Origin: Flavobacterium sp. KACC 22761
GTDB taxonomy: Bacteria > Bacteroidota > Bacteroidia > Flavobacteriales > Flavobacteriaceae
Direction: 5' to 3'
DNA: 64,000 nt
NCBI RefSeq assembly: GCF_034058155.1
Contig: NZ_CP139148.1
Coordinates: 3,906,001-3,970,000, forward strand
The position numbers and the translations under genes are program-made. This document shows positions 18,305 to 28,055 of the stretch, in pieces. Below the pieces are notes generated by a model, which did not search any database, was not told the origin of the DNA, and worked only from the letters and a program-made list of their open reading frames with translations. Each line of letters starts with the position of its first letter. Within the stretch, counting starts at the first letter, position 1.

Positions 18305-18431
18305 GTAAAATAATTGTTTTTCAAAAATCGCTTTTATATATTTATCACACAAAACCGAAGGATAATGTTAAAAAAATGAAATCCTTATATTAAGTAAAAT
18401 CTCAAAGAAGAAAATCTTGCCCCAAAATATC

Positions 18432-19046
18432 ATGAAGACTTCTACTTTACTATTTGATGTTGTTGACGATAACACGCTTTGGAACAAATTGAAAGATGGT
18501 GATGAAAAATCATTTTCAATGTTGTTCGAAAGATATTATGCCGATTTAGTTCGATATGGAAATTCGCTTTCTCCATTTGAGGAAAAGGTGCAAGATTGTA
18601 TTCAGGACGTTTTTACAGATATTTGGATTTATCGCGATACACTTCAAAATTCGGTTGTTGTAAAAGCATATTTATTGTCGAGTGTGCGAAAACGCATTGC
18701 ACGTTTGCATGAGCGCGATCATATCTTTCGAAAAACAACAAGCACAGATTCTGTTGCTTTTCTTCTTGAATTTTCGGTTGATCATGAACTTTTAGACGAA
18801 GCTGATGACGATGCGAAGGAAAAAATTATTCACTTGAACAAACTGTTGAATGAATTACCGGCGCGACAGAAAGAAGCTTTATATCTTCGTTATCATCAAG
18901 GTCTTAGTGTAGAACAAATTGCAGAAATGTTAGATGTTAATTATCAGTCTGCTAGCAATTTGTTGCATCGCGGTTTGATGAGTCTTCGCAAGGATTGGAA
19001 AGGCAGTTTTGGCTTATTTCTTCTGCTATCTGCAAGCAGTTTTTAG
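18432..19046 (+). CDS. ECF RNA polymerase sigma factor
   Basis: The 204-residue protein from ATG 18432 has region 2 (FSMLFERYYADLVRYG, DCIQDVFTDIW) and region 4 with a helix-turn-helix (LPARQKEALYLRYHQGLSVEQIAEMLDVNYQSASNLLHRGL). An upstream TTG at 18417 would add five residues and is less likely. It is the first gene of a sigma, FecR, SusC, SusD locus, which fits the ECF sigma factors of Bacteroidota that respond to an outer membrane receptor. The C-terminus ends in a hydrophobic stretch, GLFLLLSASSF, which is slightly unusual. Confidence 0.93.
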   Translation: MKTSTLLFDVVDDNTLWNKLKDGDEKSFSMLFERYYADLVRYGNSLSPFEEKVQDCIQDVFTDIWIYRDTLQNSVVVKAYLLSSVRKRIARLHERDHIFRKTTSTDSVAFLLEFSVDHELLDEADDDAKEKIIHLNKLLNELPARQKEALYLRYHQGLSVEQIAEMLDVNYQSASNLLHRGLMSLRKDWKGSFGLFLLLSASSF

Positions 19047-19135
19047 TTTTCTTTCAAAAAAAATAAAAAAAATCACAATTTAGTGAGTATATAATAAGAG
19101 TGCTGTCCTCTATGTTTTTGTAACCTTATTTTTAG

Positions 19136-20248
19136 ATGCAAAAACGTAACACATATACTCAAATTGAAGACTTCTTGTCTGACGAATCTTTCCAATCCTG
19201 GATTTTGCTTAAAGTGGATCAAGATGGTTGGGAGGAATGGACTTTAGAAAACTTAGAACGCGCCAAATTGGTAGAAGATGCTAGGCATTTACTACTGGCA
19301 ATGCAAATTCCTGATTCAGATTTAGAAAGATCTGATATTCAAAAAGCACTTCAAAAGACATGGCTGAAAATCGAAGAAAAAGAAAATGAAATTCTATTCA
19401 GCAAAAATGCCGATACTAAGTTTTTCAAAAACTATTTTTTTACAGGAGTTGCGGCCAGTTTATTCTTCTGCTTCATTTCAGTTTGGTATTATAAAAACTA
19501 CATGACGGCAGACAATATTGTCACTTATAAGGAACTGATAGCCGAAAATAGTGAAGGATTAGTGGAGCAGACTAACAATTCCAATAATCCGCAAATTATC
19601 ACATTATCTGACGGTAGTTCTGTTTTATTACAGCCAAATAGTAAATTAAGTTATCCTAAAATCTTTACCGGTAACGAAAGAAAGGTGTATTTATCCGGCG
19701 AAGGTTTCTTTGAAATTAGTAAAAATCCTAAAAAGCCTTTTTTCGTTTACGCAAATGAGATTGTCACAAAAGTTGTTGGAACTAGTTTTAGAGTTAAAGC
19801 TTTTTATGATCAGCCAGATGTTGAAGTTTTAGTGCGCACCGGTAAAGTGAAGGTAAAATCTAATGATTTGGTTGCCAAATCGAATCAGGAGGAAGTGGTG
19901 CTTCTTCCAAATCAGGCGCTTCGTTTTTTCAGAAATGAGCAGAAATTTAATAAAATAACAAATATTACGCAAGACAAAGAATTGGTTCAGAGCGCAGGCA
20001 ATATTGAACAATTGAGTTTTGAGTTTAGTGATATTCCGGTTTCTCAAATCTTTGAAACCATTGAACAAGCTTATCAAGTCAAAATCGATTATCCTAAAAA
20101 TAAATTGAAAGACTGTCATTTGACCACTTCGCTCAGCGATCAGCCGTTGCCAGAAAAACTTAAGATTGTCTGTAAAAGTATCAGCGCCACGACGAATTTT
20201 GAAATGAATGGAAATCAAATCATTATAACTTCTGAAGGTTGCAATTAA
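19136..20248 (+). CDS. FecR family anti-sigma factor
   Basis: The 370-residue protein has a cytoplasmic N-terminal part that would bind the sigma factor, one transmembrane segment (about residues 102-120, NYFFTGVAASLFFCFISVW), and a periplasmic FecR domain (ITLSDGSSVLLQPNSKLSYP, RKVYLSGEGFFEISKNPKKPFFVYA, VKVVGTSFRVKAF-like). A C-terminal domain includes FSDIPVSQIFETIEQAY, the DUF4974-type STN-like end common in Bacteroidota FecR proteins. It lies 89 bases after the sigma factor and before the STN-bearing receptor, so it should relay substrate binding at the outer membrane to the sigma factor. Confidence 0.95.
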   Translation: MQKRNTYTQIEDFLSDESFQSWILLKVDQDGWEEWTLENLERAKLVEDARHLLLAMQIPDSDLERSDIQKALQKTWLKIEEKENEILFSKNADTKFFKNYFFTGVAASLFFCFISVWYYKNYMTADNIVTYKELIAENSEGLVEQTNNSNNPQIITLSDGSSVLLQPNSKLSYPKIFTGNERKVYLSGEGFFEISKNPKKPFFVYANEIVTKVVGTSFRVKAFYDQPDVEVLVRTGKVKVKSNDLVAKSNQEEVVLLPNQALRFFRNEQKFNKITNITQDKELVQSAGNIEQLSFEFSDIPVSQIFETIEQAYQVKIDYPKNKLKDCHLTTSLSDQPLPEKLKIVCKSISATTNFEMNGNQIIITSEGCN

Positions 20249-20369
20249 TTTTTGTTTTATAACTGTAATTGTAAAGCATTTTTTGATTGAAACTAAAATT
20301 TAACACCAAAAAATAACCAAAAACCAAACTAATTGTATAAGCCTATGTAAAACAAAAAGCATAAAAAAA

Positions 20370-20400
20370 AGTGCCGAAATGCTGTAACATTCTCGACACT
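20370..20400. other. Interrupted hairpin between fecR and susC
   Basis: The sequence AGTG-CGA-ATG pairs with CAT-TCG-CACT across mismatches and a small loop, preceded by eight A residues. It has no T-run on the plus strand. It might be a weak terminator read from the minus strand, an RNA-stabilising hairpin that sets the ratio of receptor to sigma genes, or a binding site. The gap 20249-20489 holds nothing else I recognise. Confidence 0.4.
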
Positions 20401-20489
20401 TATTGGGTTGAATTTCTCTCTGTAAAGAGCAATTCAGTTCGTTTCTTAAAATACACGCGAATCAGTATTAATCAAAACAAACCAAAATT

Positions 20490-23400
20490 ATGAAAAAACC
20501 AGTTGGTAAACAACGATTACTCCATCGAATCATGAAAATAACACTATTTCAGTTTGTCTTAGCACTTATATTTTCAAGTGTTACTATGGCAAACAGTGTA
20601 AATGGACAAAAAAAATTAGATACTAAAGTTACCATTACAGTTGAGAATTTGACTTTAGACAATGCTTTATCTAAAATTGAAAAGTCGGCACAGGTAAAAT
20701 TTTCTTATAACTCAAGATTACCTCAGTTAAACCAAAAAGTTAGCATCGAGGCCAATCAAGAAACGCTTTCAAGTATCTTGAACAGAATTTTATTGCCTTT
20801 TAATATTACTTTTTCTGAAGTAAGCAATCAAATTGTTTTGCAAAAAAGTGTATCTGAAGATTCATTTTCAAGCACAGCAAATCACGACGCTTTATCAAAT
20901 ATATTTACGGCGGGGCCAATTATAAAAGGAAAAGTGACTGATGTGACGGGAAACCCGCTTCCTGGCGCAACAGTATTGGCTAAAGGAACCAAAATTGCAG
21001 TTTTGACAGATTTTGATGGAAATTTTTCTATCGAAATGCCAGTAAATAGCACAGTTTTAGTGATTTCTTATGTTGGTATGGAGACAAAAGAAATTGGAAC
21101 TTCTAATACTTCGCCAACCATTGTTTTGACAGAATTAGGTCAAAACTTGAAAGAAGTAGTAGTAACAACAGGTTATGAAAAAACATCTAAAAGAACTTTT
21201 ACAGGAGCAATCAGTAAAATTTCTGGAAATGAGTTAAAAATAGATGGAGTAGTTGACGTAAGCCGAATGATCGAAGGAAAAGCTGCCGGAGTTACAGTTC
21301 AAAATGTCACGGGGACTTTTGGTACAGCGCCAAAAATTACAGTTCGTGGTTCGTCTTCAATTTTTGGAGATACAAAACCATTGTGGGTAATTGACGGTGT
21401 GGTACAAGAGGACATTATTAATTTAACATTTGCCGACTTGGCATCTGGAAATTCTGAAACTTTATTAAGCTCATCTGTTGCCGGTTTGAATGCAAATGAC
21501 ATTCAAAGCATTGAAATTCTTAAAGATGCATCGGCTACGTCAATTTATGGTTCAAGATCACTAAATGGAGTAGTGGTCGTTAATACCAAACAAGGAAGAA
21601 GAGATTCTCCTCTAAAAATAAGCTATTCAGTCGAGCAAACTGCGAGAACAGTACCAAATTACAGTCAGTACGATATCTTGAATTCGCAGGAATCAATGAG
21701 TATTTTCAAAGAAATGGAAGCAAAAGGATATCTTGATTTGCCATCGACAGTAAATGGAAGATATGGTGGAGCATACAACCTTTTAGGCAGAGCAATCAAT
21801 ACGTACAATCCTGAAACAGGAACTTATTTGGTAAATAATGATCCTGTAAGCCGCAATAATTTCTTGAAGAAATATGAATTGGCAAATACAGATTGGTTTG
21901 GCACTTTGTTCAGGCCTTCTTTGACTCAAAACCACTCTTTGAGTTTTTCTGGCGGAGGAAAAAATAACACGTTTTATGCTTCTTTAGGCTATTATACAGA
22001 TCCAGGATGGACAATTGCCGATGACGTTAAACAGCTTTCTTCAAATATTAAAGGAACATTTTTCATCAATGACAAATTAAATGTTACGTTATCTACACTT
22101 GCTTCAGTTCGTGATCAAGGCGCGCCTGGAAGTTATGAAAGCGAAAAAGACATGGTTTTTGGAAAAGTAACGCGTGATTTTGACATCAATCCGTTCAATT
22201 ATGTTTTAAATACCAGCAGAACGCTTAGGCCTTATGATGAAAACGGAAATTTAGAATATTACAGGAACAATTGGGCACCAATGAATATCATCAATGAATT
22301 GGCAAACAATTTTATGGAGATTAATGTAAAAGATGTTCGTTTTCAATTGGATTTGGAGTATAAAATAAATCCGCATTGGACTTATAATTTGACTGGTTCT
22401 GCGCGTTATGCAAACACCACTCGTGAGCACAAAATTTTAGAAAATTCTAACGTAGTTGGTGCTTATAATGCAATGGAAAATACGCTTGTAAGAGATGAAA
22501 ATATCTTTTTATACCAAGATCCAAATGATTTGACAGCACCAAAAGTTTCGGTATTGCCAAATGGAGGTTTCTTAAGAAAATTTACAAACGACATGACTTC
22601 TTATAATATGAGAAACAGTGTTAGTTATAGAAATACATTCAATGAAAAACATGAATTAGAAGGTTTCTTCGGAACAGAAATGAGAGCAATTGATAGAACG
22701 AGCGATAATTTTGTTGCAGCAGGAATTCAATATGACAGAGGAATGACGGCTTTTACAGATCCGAGATTATTGGAAAAAATCATCAACGCTGGAGATTCAT
22801 ATTATGGTTTTAATGAAGAGAAAGAAAGAACAGTTGGTTTCTTCGGAAAAGTAGGATATACGTACGATCGTCGTTATACAGCTTCGGTTACAGGACGTTA
22901 TGATGGTTCAAACAGACAAGGAGACAGTGGTTCATCAAGATGGCTTCCAACTTATACTTTCAGTGGAAAATGGAATCTTTCTGAAGAAAAGTTCATGAAA
23001 AATGTTGAATCTGTAAACAATTTAAGTTTAAGAGGTTCTTATGGTTTGACTGCAACTGCTGGTCCTGCAACAAATTCATTAGCAATCTATAAAAGTTTTA
23101 TTACAGATCGTTTAAATCTAGACGACAGAGAAACTGGAATCAGAATTGACGAATTGCAAAATGGAGATTTGACTTGGGAAAAACAATACGAAACCAACAT
23201 AGGTCTTGATCTTGGGATGTTCCGCAACAGAATTTCATTTACAACCGATGTATATCGCCGTAAAGCGTTTGATTTGGTTGATTATGTTGTGACTTCAGGC
23301 ATTGGAGGACAAAGAATAAAACAAGGAAATAATGCCAATATGGAGACAAAAGGTCTTGAAATTGGTTTTACAACAAGAAATATTGTTGCAGATAAATTCA

Positions 23401-24197
23401 AGTGGTCAACAACGCTTAATTTCTCTGTTTACGACCAAAAAATCACAAAATTGGAAAACAAGCCAACTACTTTTGACTTGATTGACGGAAACGGAGGAAA
23501 TACCGTTGGTCATCCAAGAAATTCATTGTATTCATACCAATTTACAGGTCTGAATGAACAAGGTTTGCCAACTTTTATTATGCCAGAAGGAGAAACAGAT
23601 AATATTACTGGAGCTGATTTTCAGGATAATAAAGACGTTACAAAATACTTGAAATATGAAGGTTCAATTGAGCCGAATAAATCTATTGGTCTTGCGAATA
23701 CGTTCACATATAAAGATTGGTCATTATATATCTTTTTTGTTGGTTCAGGCGGAAACAAAGTGCGTTTAAATCCGGTTTACGATAGTTCGTATGATGATTT
23801 AACCGTATTTACGAAAGATTTTACAAACAGATGGATCAATCCAGGTGATGAAGAATTTACAAATGTTCCTGTAATTGCAGACAAACGATTGAATGCAAAT
23901 TACGGTGGAGAGCGTACGCTTGCAAGAGCTTACAATACGTATAATTATTCTGATGTTAGAATTGCAAGTGGTGATTTTGTGCGATTGAAAAATATTTCAT
24001 TAGGCTGGGAGTTTCCTCGTGATTTCAAGAAAAAAATCGGTGTGAGCACTTTTAATTTAAAAGCATCTGCAGTGAATCCTTGGTTGGTTTATTCAGATAA
24101 AAAACTAAACGGACAAGATCCTGAGTTTAGAAATTCTGGTGGTGTTGCGTTGCCAGTTACGTCTCAATATACTTTTACTCTAAACATTTCATTATAA
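20490..24197 (+). CDS. SusC/RagA-type TonB-dependent receptor with STN signalling domain
   Basis: This is an outer membrane active transporter powered by TonB. The 1235-residue protein has a signal sequence (about 1-38), an STN domain (about 48-110, ITVENLTLDNALSKIEKSAQVKFSYNS-like) that in other systems contacts FecR, and a carboxypeptidase-regulatory-like domain (about 145-230, IKGKVTDVTGNPLPGATV). Next come a TonB plug (GYEKTSKRTFTGAIS onward, with SATSIYGSRSLNGVVVV) and a long beta-barrel ending in the aromatic-rich TFTLNISL. It pairs with SusD 11 bases downstream. The STN domain and the sigma/FecR genes upstream indicate transport coupled to transcription. The imported substrate is not evident; no glycoside hydrolase is present. 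Confidence 0.97.
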   Translation: MKKPVGKQRLLHRIMKITLFQFVLALIFSSVTMANSVNGQKKLDTKVTITVENLTLDNALSKIEKSAQVKFSYNSRLPQLNQKVSIEANQETLSSILNRILLPFNITFSEVSNQIVLQKSVSEDSFSSTANHDALSNIFTAGPIIKGKVTDVTGNPLPGATVLAKGTKIAVLTDFDGNFSIEMPVNSTVLVISYVGMETKEIGTSNTSPTIVLTELGQNLKEVVVTTGYEKTSKRTFTGAISKISGNELKIDGVVDVSRMIEGKAAGVTVQNVTGTFGTAPKITVRGSSSIFGDTKPLWVIDGVVQEDIINLTFADLASGNSETLLSSSVAGLNANDIQSIEILKDASATSIYGSRSLNGVVVVNTKQGRRDSPLKISYSVEQTARTVPNYSQYDILNSQESMSIFKEMEAKGYLDLPSTVNGRYGGAYNLLGRAINTYNPETGTYLVNNDPVSRNNFLKKYELANTDWFGTLFRPSLTQNHSLSFSGGGKNNTFYASLGYYTDPGWTIADDVKQLSSNIKGTFFINDKLNVTLSTLASVRDQGAPGSYESEKDMVFGKVTRDFDINPFNYVLNTSRTLRPYDENGNLEYYRNNWAPMNIINELANNFMEINVKDVRFQLDLEYKINPHWTYNLTGSARYANTTREHKILENSNVVGAYNAMENTLVRDENIFLYQDPNDLTAPKVSVLPNGGFLRKFTNDMTSYNMRNSVSYRNTFNEKHELEGFFGTEMRAIDRTSDNFVAAGIQYDRGMTAFTDPRLLEKIINAGDSYYGFNEEKERTVGFFGKVGYTYDRRYTASVTGRYDGSNRQGDSGSSRWLPTYTFSGKWNLSEEKFMKNVESVNNLSLRGSYGLTATAGPATNSLAIYKSFITDRLNLDDRETGIRIDELQNGDLTWEKQYETNIGLDLGMFRNRISFTTDVYRRKAFDLVDYVVTSGIGGQRIKQGNNANMETKGLEIGFTTRNIVADKFKWSTTLNFSVYDQKITKLENKPTTFDLIDGNGGNTVGHPRNSLYSYQFTGLNEQGLPTFIMPEGETDNITGADFQDNKDVTKYLKYEGSIEPNKSIGLANTFTYKDWSLYIFFVGSGGNKVRLNPVYDSSYDDLTVFTKDFTNRWINPGDEEFTNVPVIADKRLNANYGGERTLARAYNTYNYSDVRIASGDFVRLKNISLGWEFPRDFKKKIGVSTFNLKASAVNPWLVYSDKKLNGQDPEFRNSGGVALPVTSQYTFTLNISL

Positions 24198-24208
24198 TAT
24201 TTAAAAAT

Positions 24209-25696
24209 ATGAAAAAGATAAAAATAACTTTATTTCTATTAGTACTTCTAAGTATTACTAGTTGTGATGATTTTCTTTCTGAAAAGCCAGATAACAGAAC
24301 CGAAATAGATACTCCCGAAAAAATCTCTGAATTATTAGTTAACGCTTATCCGCAGGATAGTTATTTCGACTTTGCTGAAACAATGTCTGATAATGTTTTT
24401 GACAGCGGTTTGGCTAATACATTGAGAAAAAATGAGCAAAACTACAATTGGGAAATCCAAAGCGAGACAGATACAGACAGTCAAGCCGCATATTGGGATG
24501 CTTGCTATAGAGCGATTGCTCATGCAAACAAAGCATTGGTTGCAATTGAAGAATTAGGAAGCCCAAAAAGTCTGAATCCGCAAAAAGGAGAAGCATTGTT
24601 AGCAAGAGCGTATTCGCATTTCATGCTGGTTTCTTTCTGGTCACAACGATACAATCCAGCAACAGCCGATAAAGATTTGGGAATTCCGTATGTAACAAAA
24701 CCAGAAACGGCTTTGATTACAAAATATACAAGAAACACAATGGCTGAAGTTTTTGATTTTATTCAGAAAGATATTGAAGAAGGTTTGCCATTATTGACAA
24801 ATGATTATAAAGAGCCAAAATTTCATTTTAATAAAGAGGCCGGAAAAGCGTTTGCAAGCCGTTTTTATTTGATAAAAGGAAATTGGGATCGTGTGATTGA
24901 GTTGTCTAATGATTTAGGTTCAAGACCCGTTGGGAAATTAAGAGATTACGCTTCATACTTGGCAAATGACTTCCAGACTCAAAACATGCGTTATGCAAAA
25001 AGCGACGAAGCGACAAATTTATTGATTGCTTCACCAGAATCGTATTATGCAAGAGCTTCTTATGGCGGGTCTAACGCGTATCGCTTTTTTCTTGCGGGAA
25101 ACAAAACAGAAGAAATCATTGGTACGCAGACAAATATTTTTGGGAAACCTTGGTATTATCTAATTTATTCTCGAAACAGTTTCATTACGGCTTTTGTGCC
25201 AAAATTCTATGAATATTTCAAGTACAGCAACGTGACGGCAAACATCGGAAATGGATATTTAGCCCAAGTTCTATTGAGCAATGACGAATTTTTCTTGAAC
25301 AGAATTGAAGCGCATGTAATGAAAGGACAAATTACAGAAGCAAATGCCGAATTGGAATATTTTCTTTCAACAAGAACCAATGGTTATAATGCGACGACAG
25401 ATAAATTGACACAAGCAAAAATTGTTGCAAAATATCCTGTAATCGACAATGAATTTACTCCATTTTATGCGTTGACGCCAGTTCAAACTTCTTATATCAA
25501 AGCACTTGCAGAAACTAGAAGAAGAGATTTTATTCACGAAGGAATGAGATGGTTTGATGTAAAACGATTCAATATCGTTGTAAAACATGAAACGATCAAT
25601 AAACCGACAAATACGCTTGCAAAAGATGATAAACGTAGAGCAATCCAAATTCCGCTTCACGCTTCAAGCAACGGTATTGAGTCAAATCCTAGATAA
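24209..25696 (+). CDS. SusD/RagB-type nutrient-binding lipoprotein
   Basis: The 495-residue protein has a lipoprotein signal (LLSITSC, lipobox Cys at residue 19) and then the SusD start CDDFLSEKPDNR. Helical TPR-like segments follow (YWDACYRAIAHANKALVAIEEL, KGEALLARAYSHFMLVSFWSQRYNP), with the C-terminal RRRDFIHEGMRWFDVKRFNI signature. SusD proteins cap the SusC barrel and capture substrate at the cell surface. It lies between the receptor and the metallohydrolase lipoprotein, with gaps of 11 and 19 bases, so one transcript is likely. Confidence 0.96.
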   Translation: MKKIKITLFLLVLLSITSCDDFLSEKPDNRTEIDTPEKISELLVNAYPQDSYFDFAETMSDNVFDSGLANTLRKNEQNYNWEIQSETDTDSQAAYWDACYRAIAHANKALVAIEELGSPKSLNPQKGEALLARAYSHFMLVSFWSQRYNPATADKDLGIPYVTKPETALITKYTRNTMAEVFDFIQKDIEEGLPLLTNDYKEPKFHFNKEAGKAFASRFYLIKGNWDRVIELSNDLGSRPVGKLRDYASYLANDFQTQNMRYAKSDEATNLLIASPESYYARASYGGSNAYRFFLAGNKTEEIIGTQTNIFGKPWYYLIYSRNSFITAFVPKFYEYFKYSNVTANIGNGYLAQVLLSNDEFFLNRIEAHVMKGQITEANAELEYFLSTRTNGYNATTDKLTQAKIVAKYPVIDNEFTPFYALTPVQTSYIKALAETRRRDFIHEGMRWFDVKRFNIVVKHETINKPTNTLAKDDKRRAIQIPLHASSNGIESNPR

Positions 25697-25715
25697 AAAC
25701 TTTAATTGAAAAGAC

Positions 25716-26576
25716 ATGAAATTATCAAAATATAACAAAATAGCAGGGTTGTTTCTATTAATCATATCACTTGTTTCTTGTGCTCATGAAGAGCAGCCGG
25801 GAGAAAGTCAATTAGATTTTACGCAACCACAAAAAACAGCTTTAGATAATTGGATTACAACAAATTATTTGATTCCGTACAACATTAATGTGCAGTACAA
25901 GTGGAACCAAAATACGGTTGATAATAACCGTTATTTATTTCCTCCTTTGACAGAAAAAGTGCAACCAGCTCTAGAAATCGTTCAGAAAATCTGGCTGGAC
26001 AGTTACAGAGTAATTGGTGGAGCCGATTTTGTAAAAAAAGTGGCTCCAAGAGAATTTGTTTTAGTTGGAGGCGTGAACTTGAATACAGTTGGTACAAAAA
26101 CACTTGGTTTAGCAGAAGGTGGCCAGCGCGTTACACTTTTTGAAACCGATTATGTAGATAAAGAGGATAGAGAAAACATCAAACAATTTCTGCATACAAT
26201 TCAGCACGAATATGTTCATATTTTAAATCAAAACAAGCCTTTTGACGAAAAAACATGGGCAACGATCACTCCGGTTGGTTATACGGCAAGCTGGCATTTA
26301 TATACAGACGCAGCGTCTAGAGAAATTGGCTTTATTACCAATTATGCAAGAAGCAATATCAACGAAGATTTTGCTGAAATGGCGTCAATGATGCTAATTA
26401 ATTCTAAAGCGGAATACGCAGCAATTTTAGCTGGAATTAAAAGCACTACTGCAGTTGCGCAACTAAAAGCGAAAGAAGCTCTTGTGGTTAAGTATTATAA
26501 AGATGCTTACAATATAGATTTCTATGCATTGCGAGACGAGGCTGAAAAAAATACTAACGCTGTAATAAACAACTAA
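25716..26576 (+). CDS. Substrate import-associated zinc metallohydrolase lipoprotein
   Basis: The 286-residue protein has a lipoprotein signal (LLIISLVSC) and a gluzincin-like HEYVH motif at residues 164-168 (TIQHEYVHILNQ), with a downstream NEDFAEMASMM segment that may supply the third zinc ligand. This matches the group of putative zinc peptidases encoded beside SusC/SusD genes (Peptidase_Mx1 type). The natural substrate is not known to me. Position between SusD and a DUF4302 lipoprotein suggests it processes the imported ligand at the cell surface. Confidence 0.9.
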   Translation: MKLSKYNKIAGLFLLIISLVSCAHEEQPGESQLDFTQPQKTALDNWITTNYLIPYNINVQYKWNQNTVDNNRYLFPPLTEKVQPALEIVQKIWLDSYRVIGGADFVKKVAPREFVLVGGVNLNTVGTKTLGLAEGGQRVTLFETDYVDKEDRENIKQFLHTIQHEYVHILNQNKPFDEKTWATITPVGYTASWHLYTDAASREIGFITNYARSNINEDFAEMASMMLINSKAEYAAILAGIKSTTAVAQLKAKEALVVKYYKDAYNIDFYALRDEAEKNTNAVINN

Positions 26577-26579
26577 TAA

Positions 26580-27935
26580 ATGAAGATTATGAAAGCAAAA
26601 AATATATTGAAATATCTGGTTTTGATACTAATTTCATTGCAGTTCTTCGGTTGTAGCAGTACCGATGCAGAACAAAAATTTGATCAAACACCAACGGAGA
26701 GATTAAATGCACAGAAAAAAGAATTAGCTGATCTTTTGCTTACTTCTGAATACGGATGGAAAGCAGTTTATTTTACAGATAATACCCTTTTAGGCGGTTA
26801 TACACATTTGTTCAAATTTGCTGCTGACGGAACTGTCCAAATGGCATCAGATTTTGACAGCGACACCAATACATACAAAAGTGAATATGCCGTACAATTA
26901 GGAAGCACAGTAAGTTTGACCTTTACTACCAAAAACAGGATTCACCTTTTGTCTGATTCAGAAAGTTATCCAATTGATGTATTGCGTGGAAAAGGATATT
27001 TAGGCGATTTTCAGTTTCTGTATTACGGACAAGAAAATGGTGAAATCATTTTCAAAACAAACAGAACTGTTCAAGAACTTCGTTTTGTGAAAGCAAATGC
27101 CGCTGATTGGGCAAATCTTCCAAAACATACTATAATGGAACAAAATGTTATTGGTTCAGATGCACGCCCATTATTTAGATTGTTAGAAACGAATGATGGA
27201 ACAACAAAACATCAGTTTGATTTTAATTTTGCTGTTGAAACCAGATTTGCCGAGGCTAATTCATTGGAATCAGGATTTGCTATGACCTATGATATGGGAA
27301 TCGCATACACGCCTGACGGAATTATTGTAAGTCCGGCTGTGCAAGTTGGAAGCCAAAAATTATCTGTATTTAAATATAATGATACCGATGGAAGTTTTAC
27401 AGCTACTGGAACTGGAGGCGTAAGTGCAACCATAAAATACAGCACTAAACCTTTAATTATTACAGAGGATTACAAAGCATTATTAGATGGGAAGCCACAA
27501 ATGGTAATCGGTTATATCGCTGCAAATTTATATACAGCGCCAACAACTTCTAAATATTGCAAAGCATTATTAGATAAAGCGAATGCAACGCTTCCAGTAA
27601 ATCAGAAAATCAGCAGAATACAAATTTATTTTAATTCTCCATTTGGAAATTACATTGAATATCGTTTTGGTGGAGGAAAACCTACCGTTTATCACAACTT
27701 TACTACTACTGAAGATGCAACAAATAAGACACTAATTCTAAATCACGATTCATGGGATAATGGAAGCGCTTATATTCCGGCACCGGCTTTCTTAAAAGAA
27801 CTTGATGATGAATTTATGAATCCTAAAGGATTGTACATCAAGAAGGAAAGTTTCAAAATAACATATAGTAATACTATTTGGACGCTTACAAGTGCAACGT
27901 CAAACTTTAGGATTACTACATATCAACTTAATTAG
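26580..27935 (+). CDS. DUF4302 family lipoprotein
   Basis: The 451-residue protein starts three bases after the metallohydrolase gene. It has a lipoprotein signal (LQFFGC near residue 24). The family start ERLNAQKKELADLLLTSEYGWKAVYF-type region is followed by a beta-rich body. DUF4302 proteins recur in SusCD loci next to this type of metallohydrolase. Their role is unknown, and ligand binding at the surface is the plain inference. A start at the second Met (residue 4) is possible. A terminator at 27970 closes the operon. Confidence 0.88.
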   Translation: MKIMKAKNILKYLVLILISLQFFGCSSTDAEQKFDQTPTERLNAQKKELADLLLTSEYGWKAVYFTDNTLLGGYTHLFKFAADGTVQMASDFDSDTNTYKSEYAVQLGSTVSLTFTTKNRIHLLSDSESYPIDVLRGKGYLGDFQFLYYGQENGEIIFKTNRTVQELRFVKANAADWANLPKHTIMEQNVIGSDARPLFRLLETNDGTTKHQFDFNFAVETRFAEANSLESGFAMTYDMGIAYTPDGIIVSPAVQVGSQKLSVFKYNDTDGSFTATGTGGVSATIKYSTKPLIITEDYKALLDGKPQMVIGYIAANLYTAPTTSKYCKALLDKANATLPVNQKISRIQIYFNSPFGNYIEYRFGGGKPTVYHNFTTTEDATNKTLILNHDSWDNGSAYIPAPAFLKELDDEFMNPKGLYIKKESFKITYSNTIWTLTSATSNFRITTYQLN

Positions 27936-27969
27936 TTTTTAGTTTTTAGTTTTGTTTTAATTTTGGAAG

Positions 27970-28003
27970 AAAAGCAACTCATTTTATGAGTTGCTTTTTT
28001 TTC
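27970..28003 (+). terminator. Terminator closing the SusCD operon
   Basis: aaaagcaactcat (27970-27982) pairs with atgagttgctttt (27986-27998), with a T-run. The stem sequence GCAACTCAT closely resembles the next terminator at 28364. Confidence 0.92.
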
Positions 28004-28055
28004 ACTTTTTCAAAGAATGTAGATCACTTTTAAATAATTAAAATATTTGTAAAAT

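Noticed and set aside
18417..18431. TTG start for the ECF sigma factor
   Set aside because: ATG 18432 is five codons downstream and loses no conserved residue.
20490..27935. Polysaccharide utilisation locus
   Set aside because: SusC and SusD are present but no glycoside hydrolase, lyase or carbohydrate sensor is; the accessory genes are a metallohydrolase and DUF4302.
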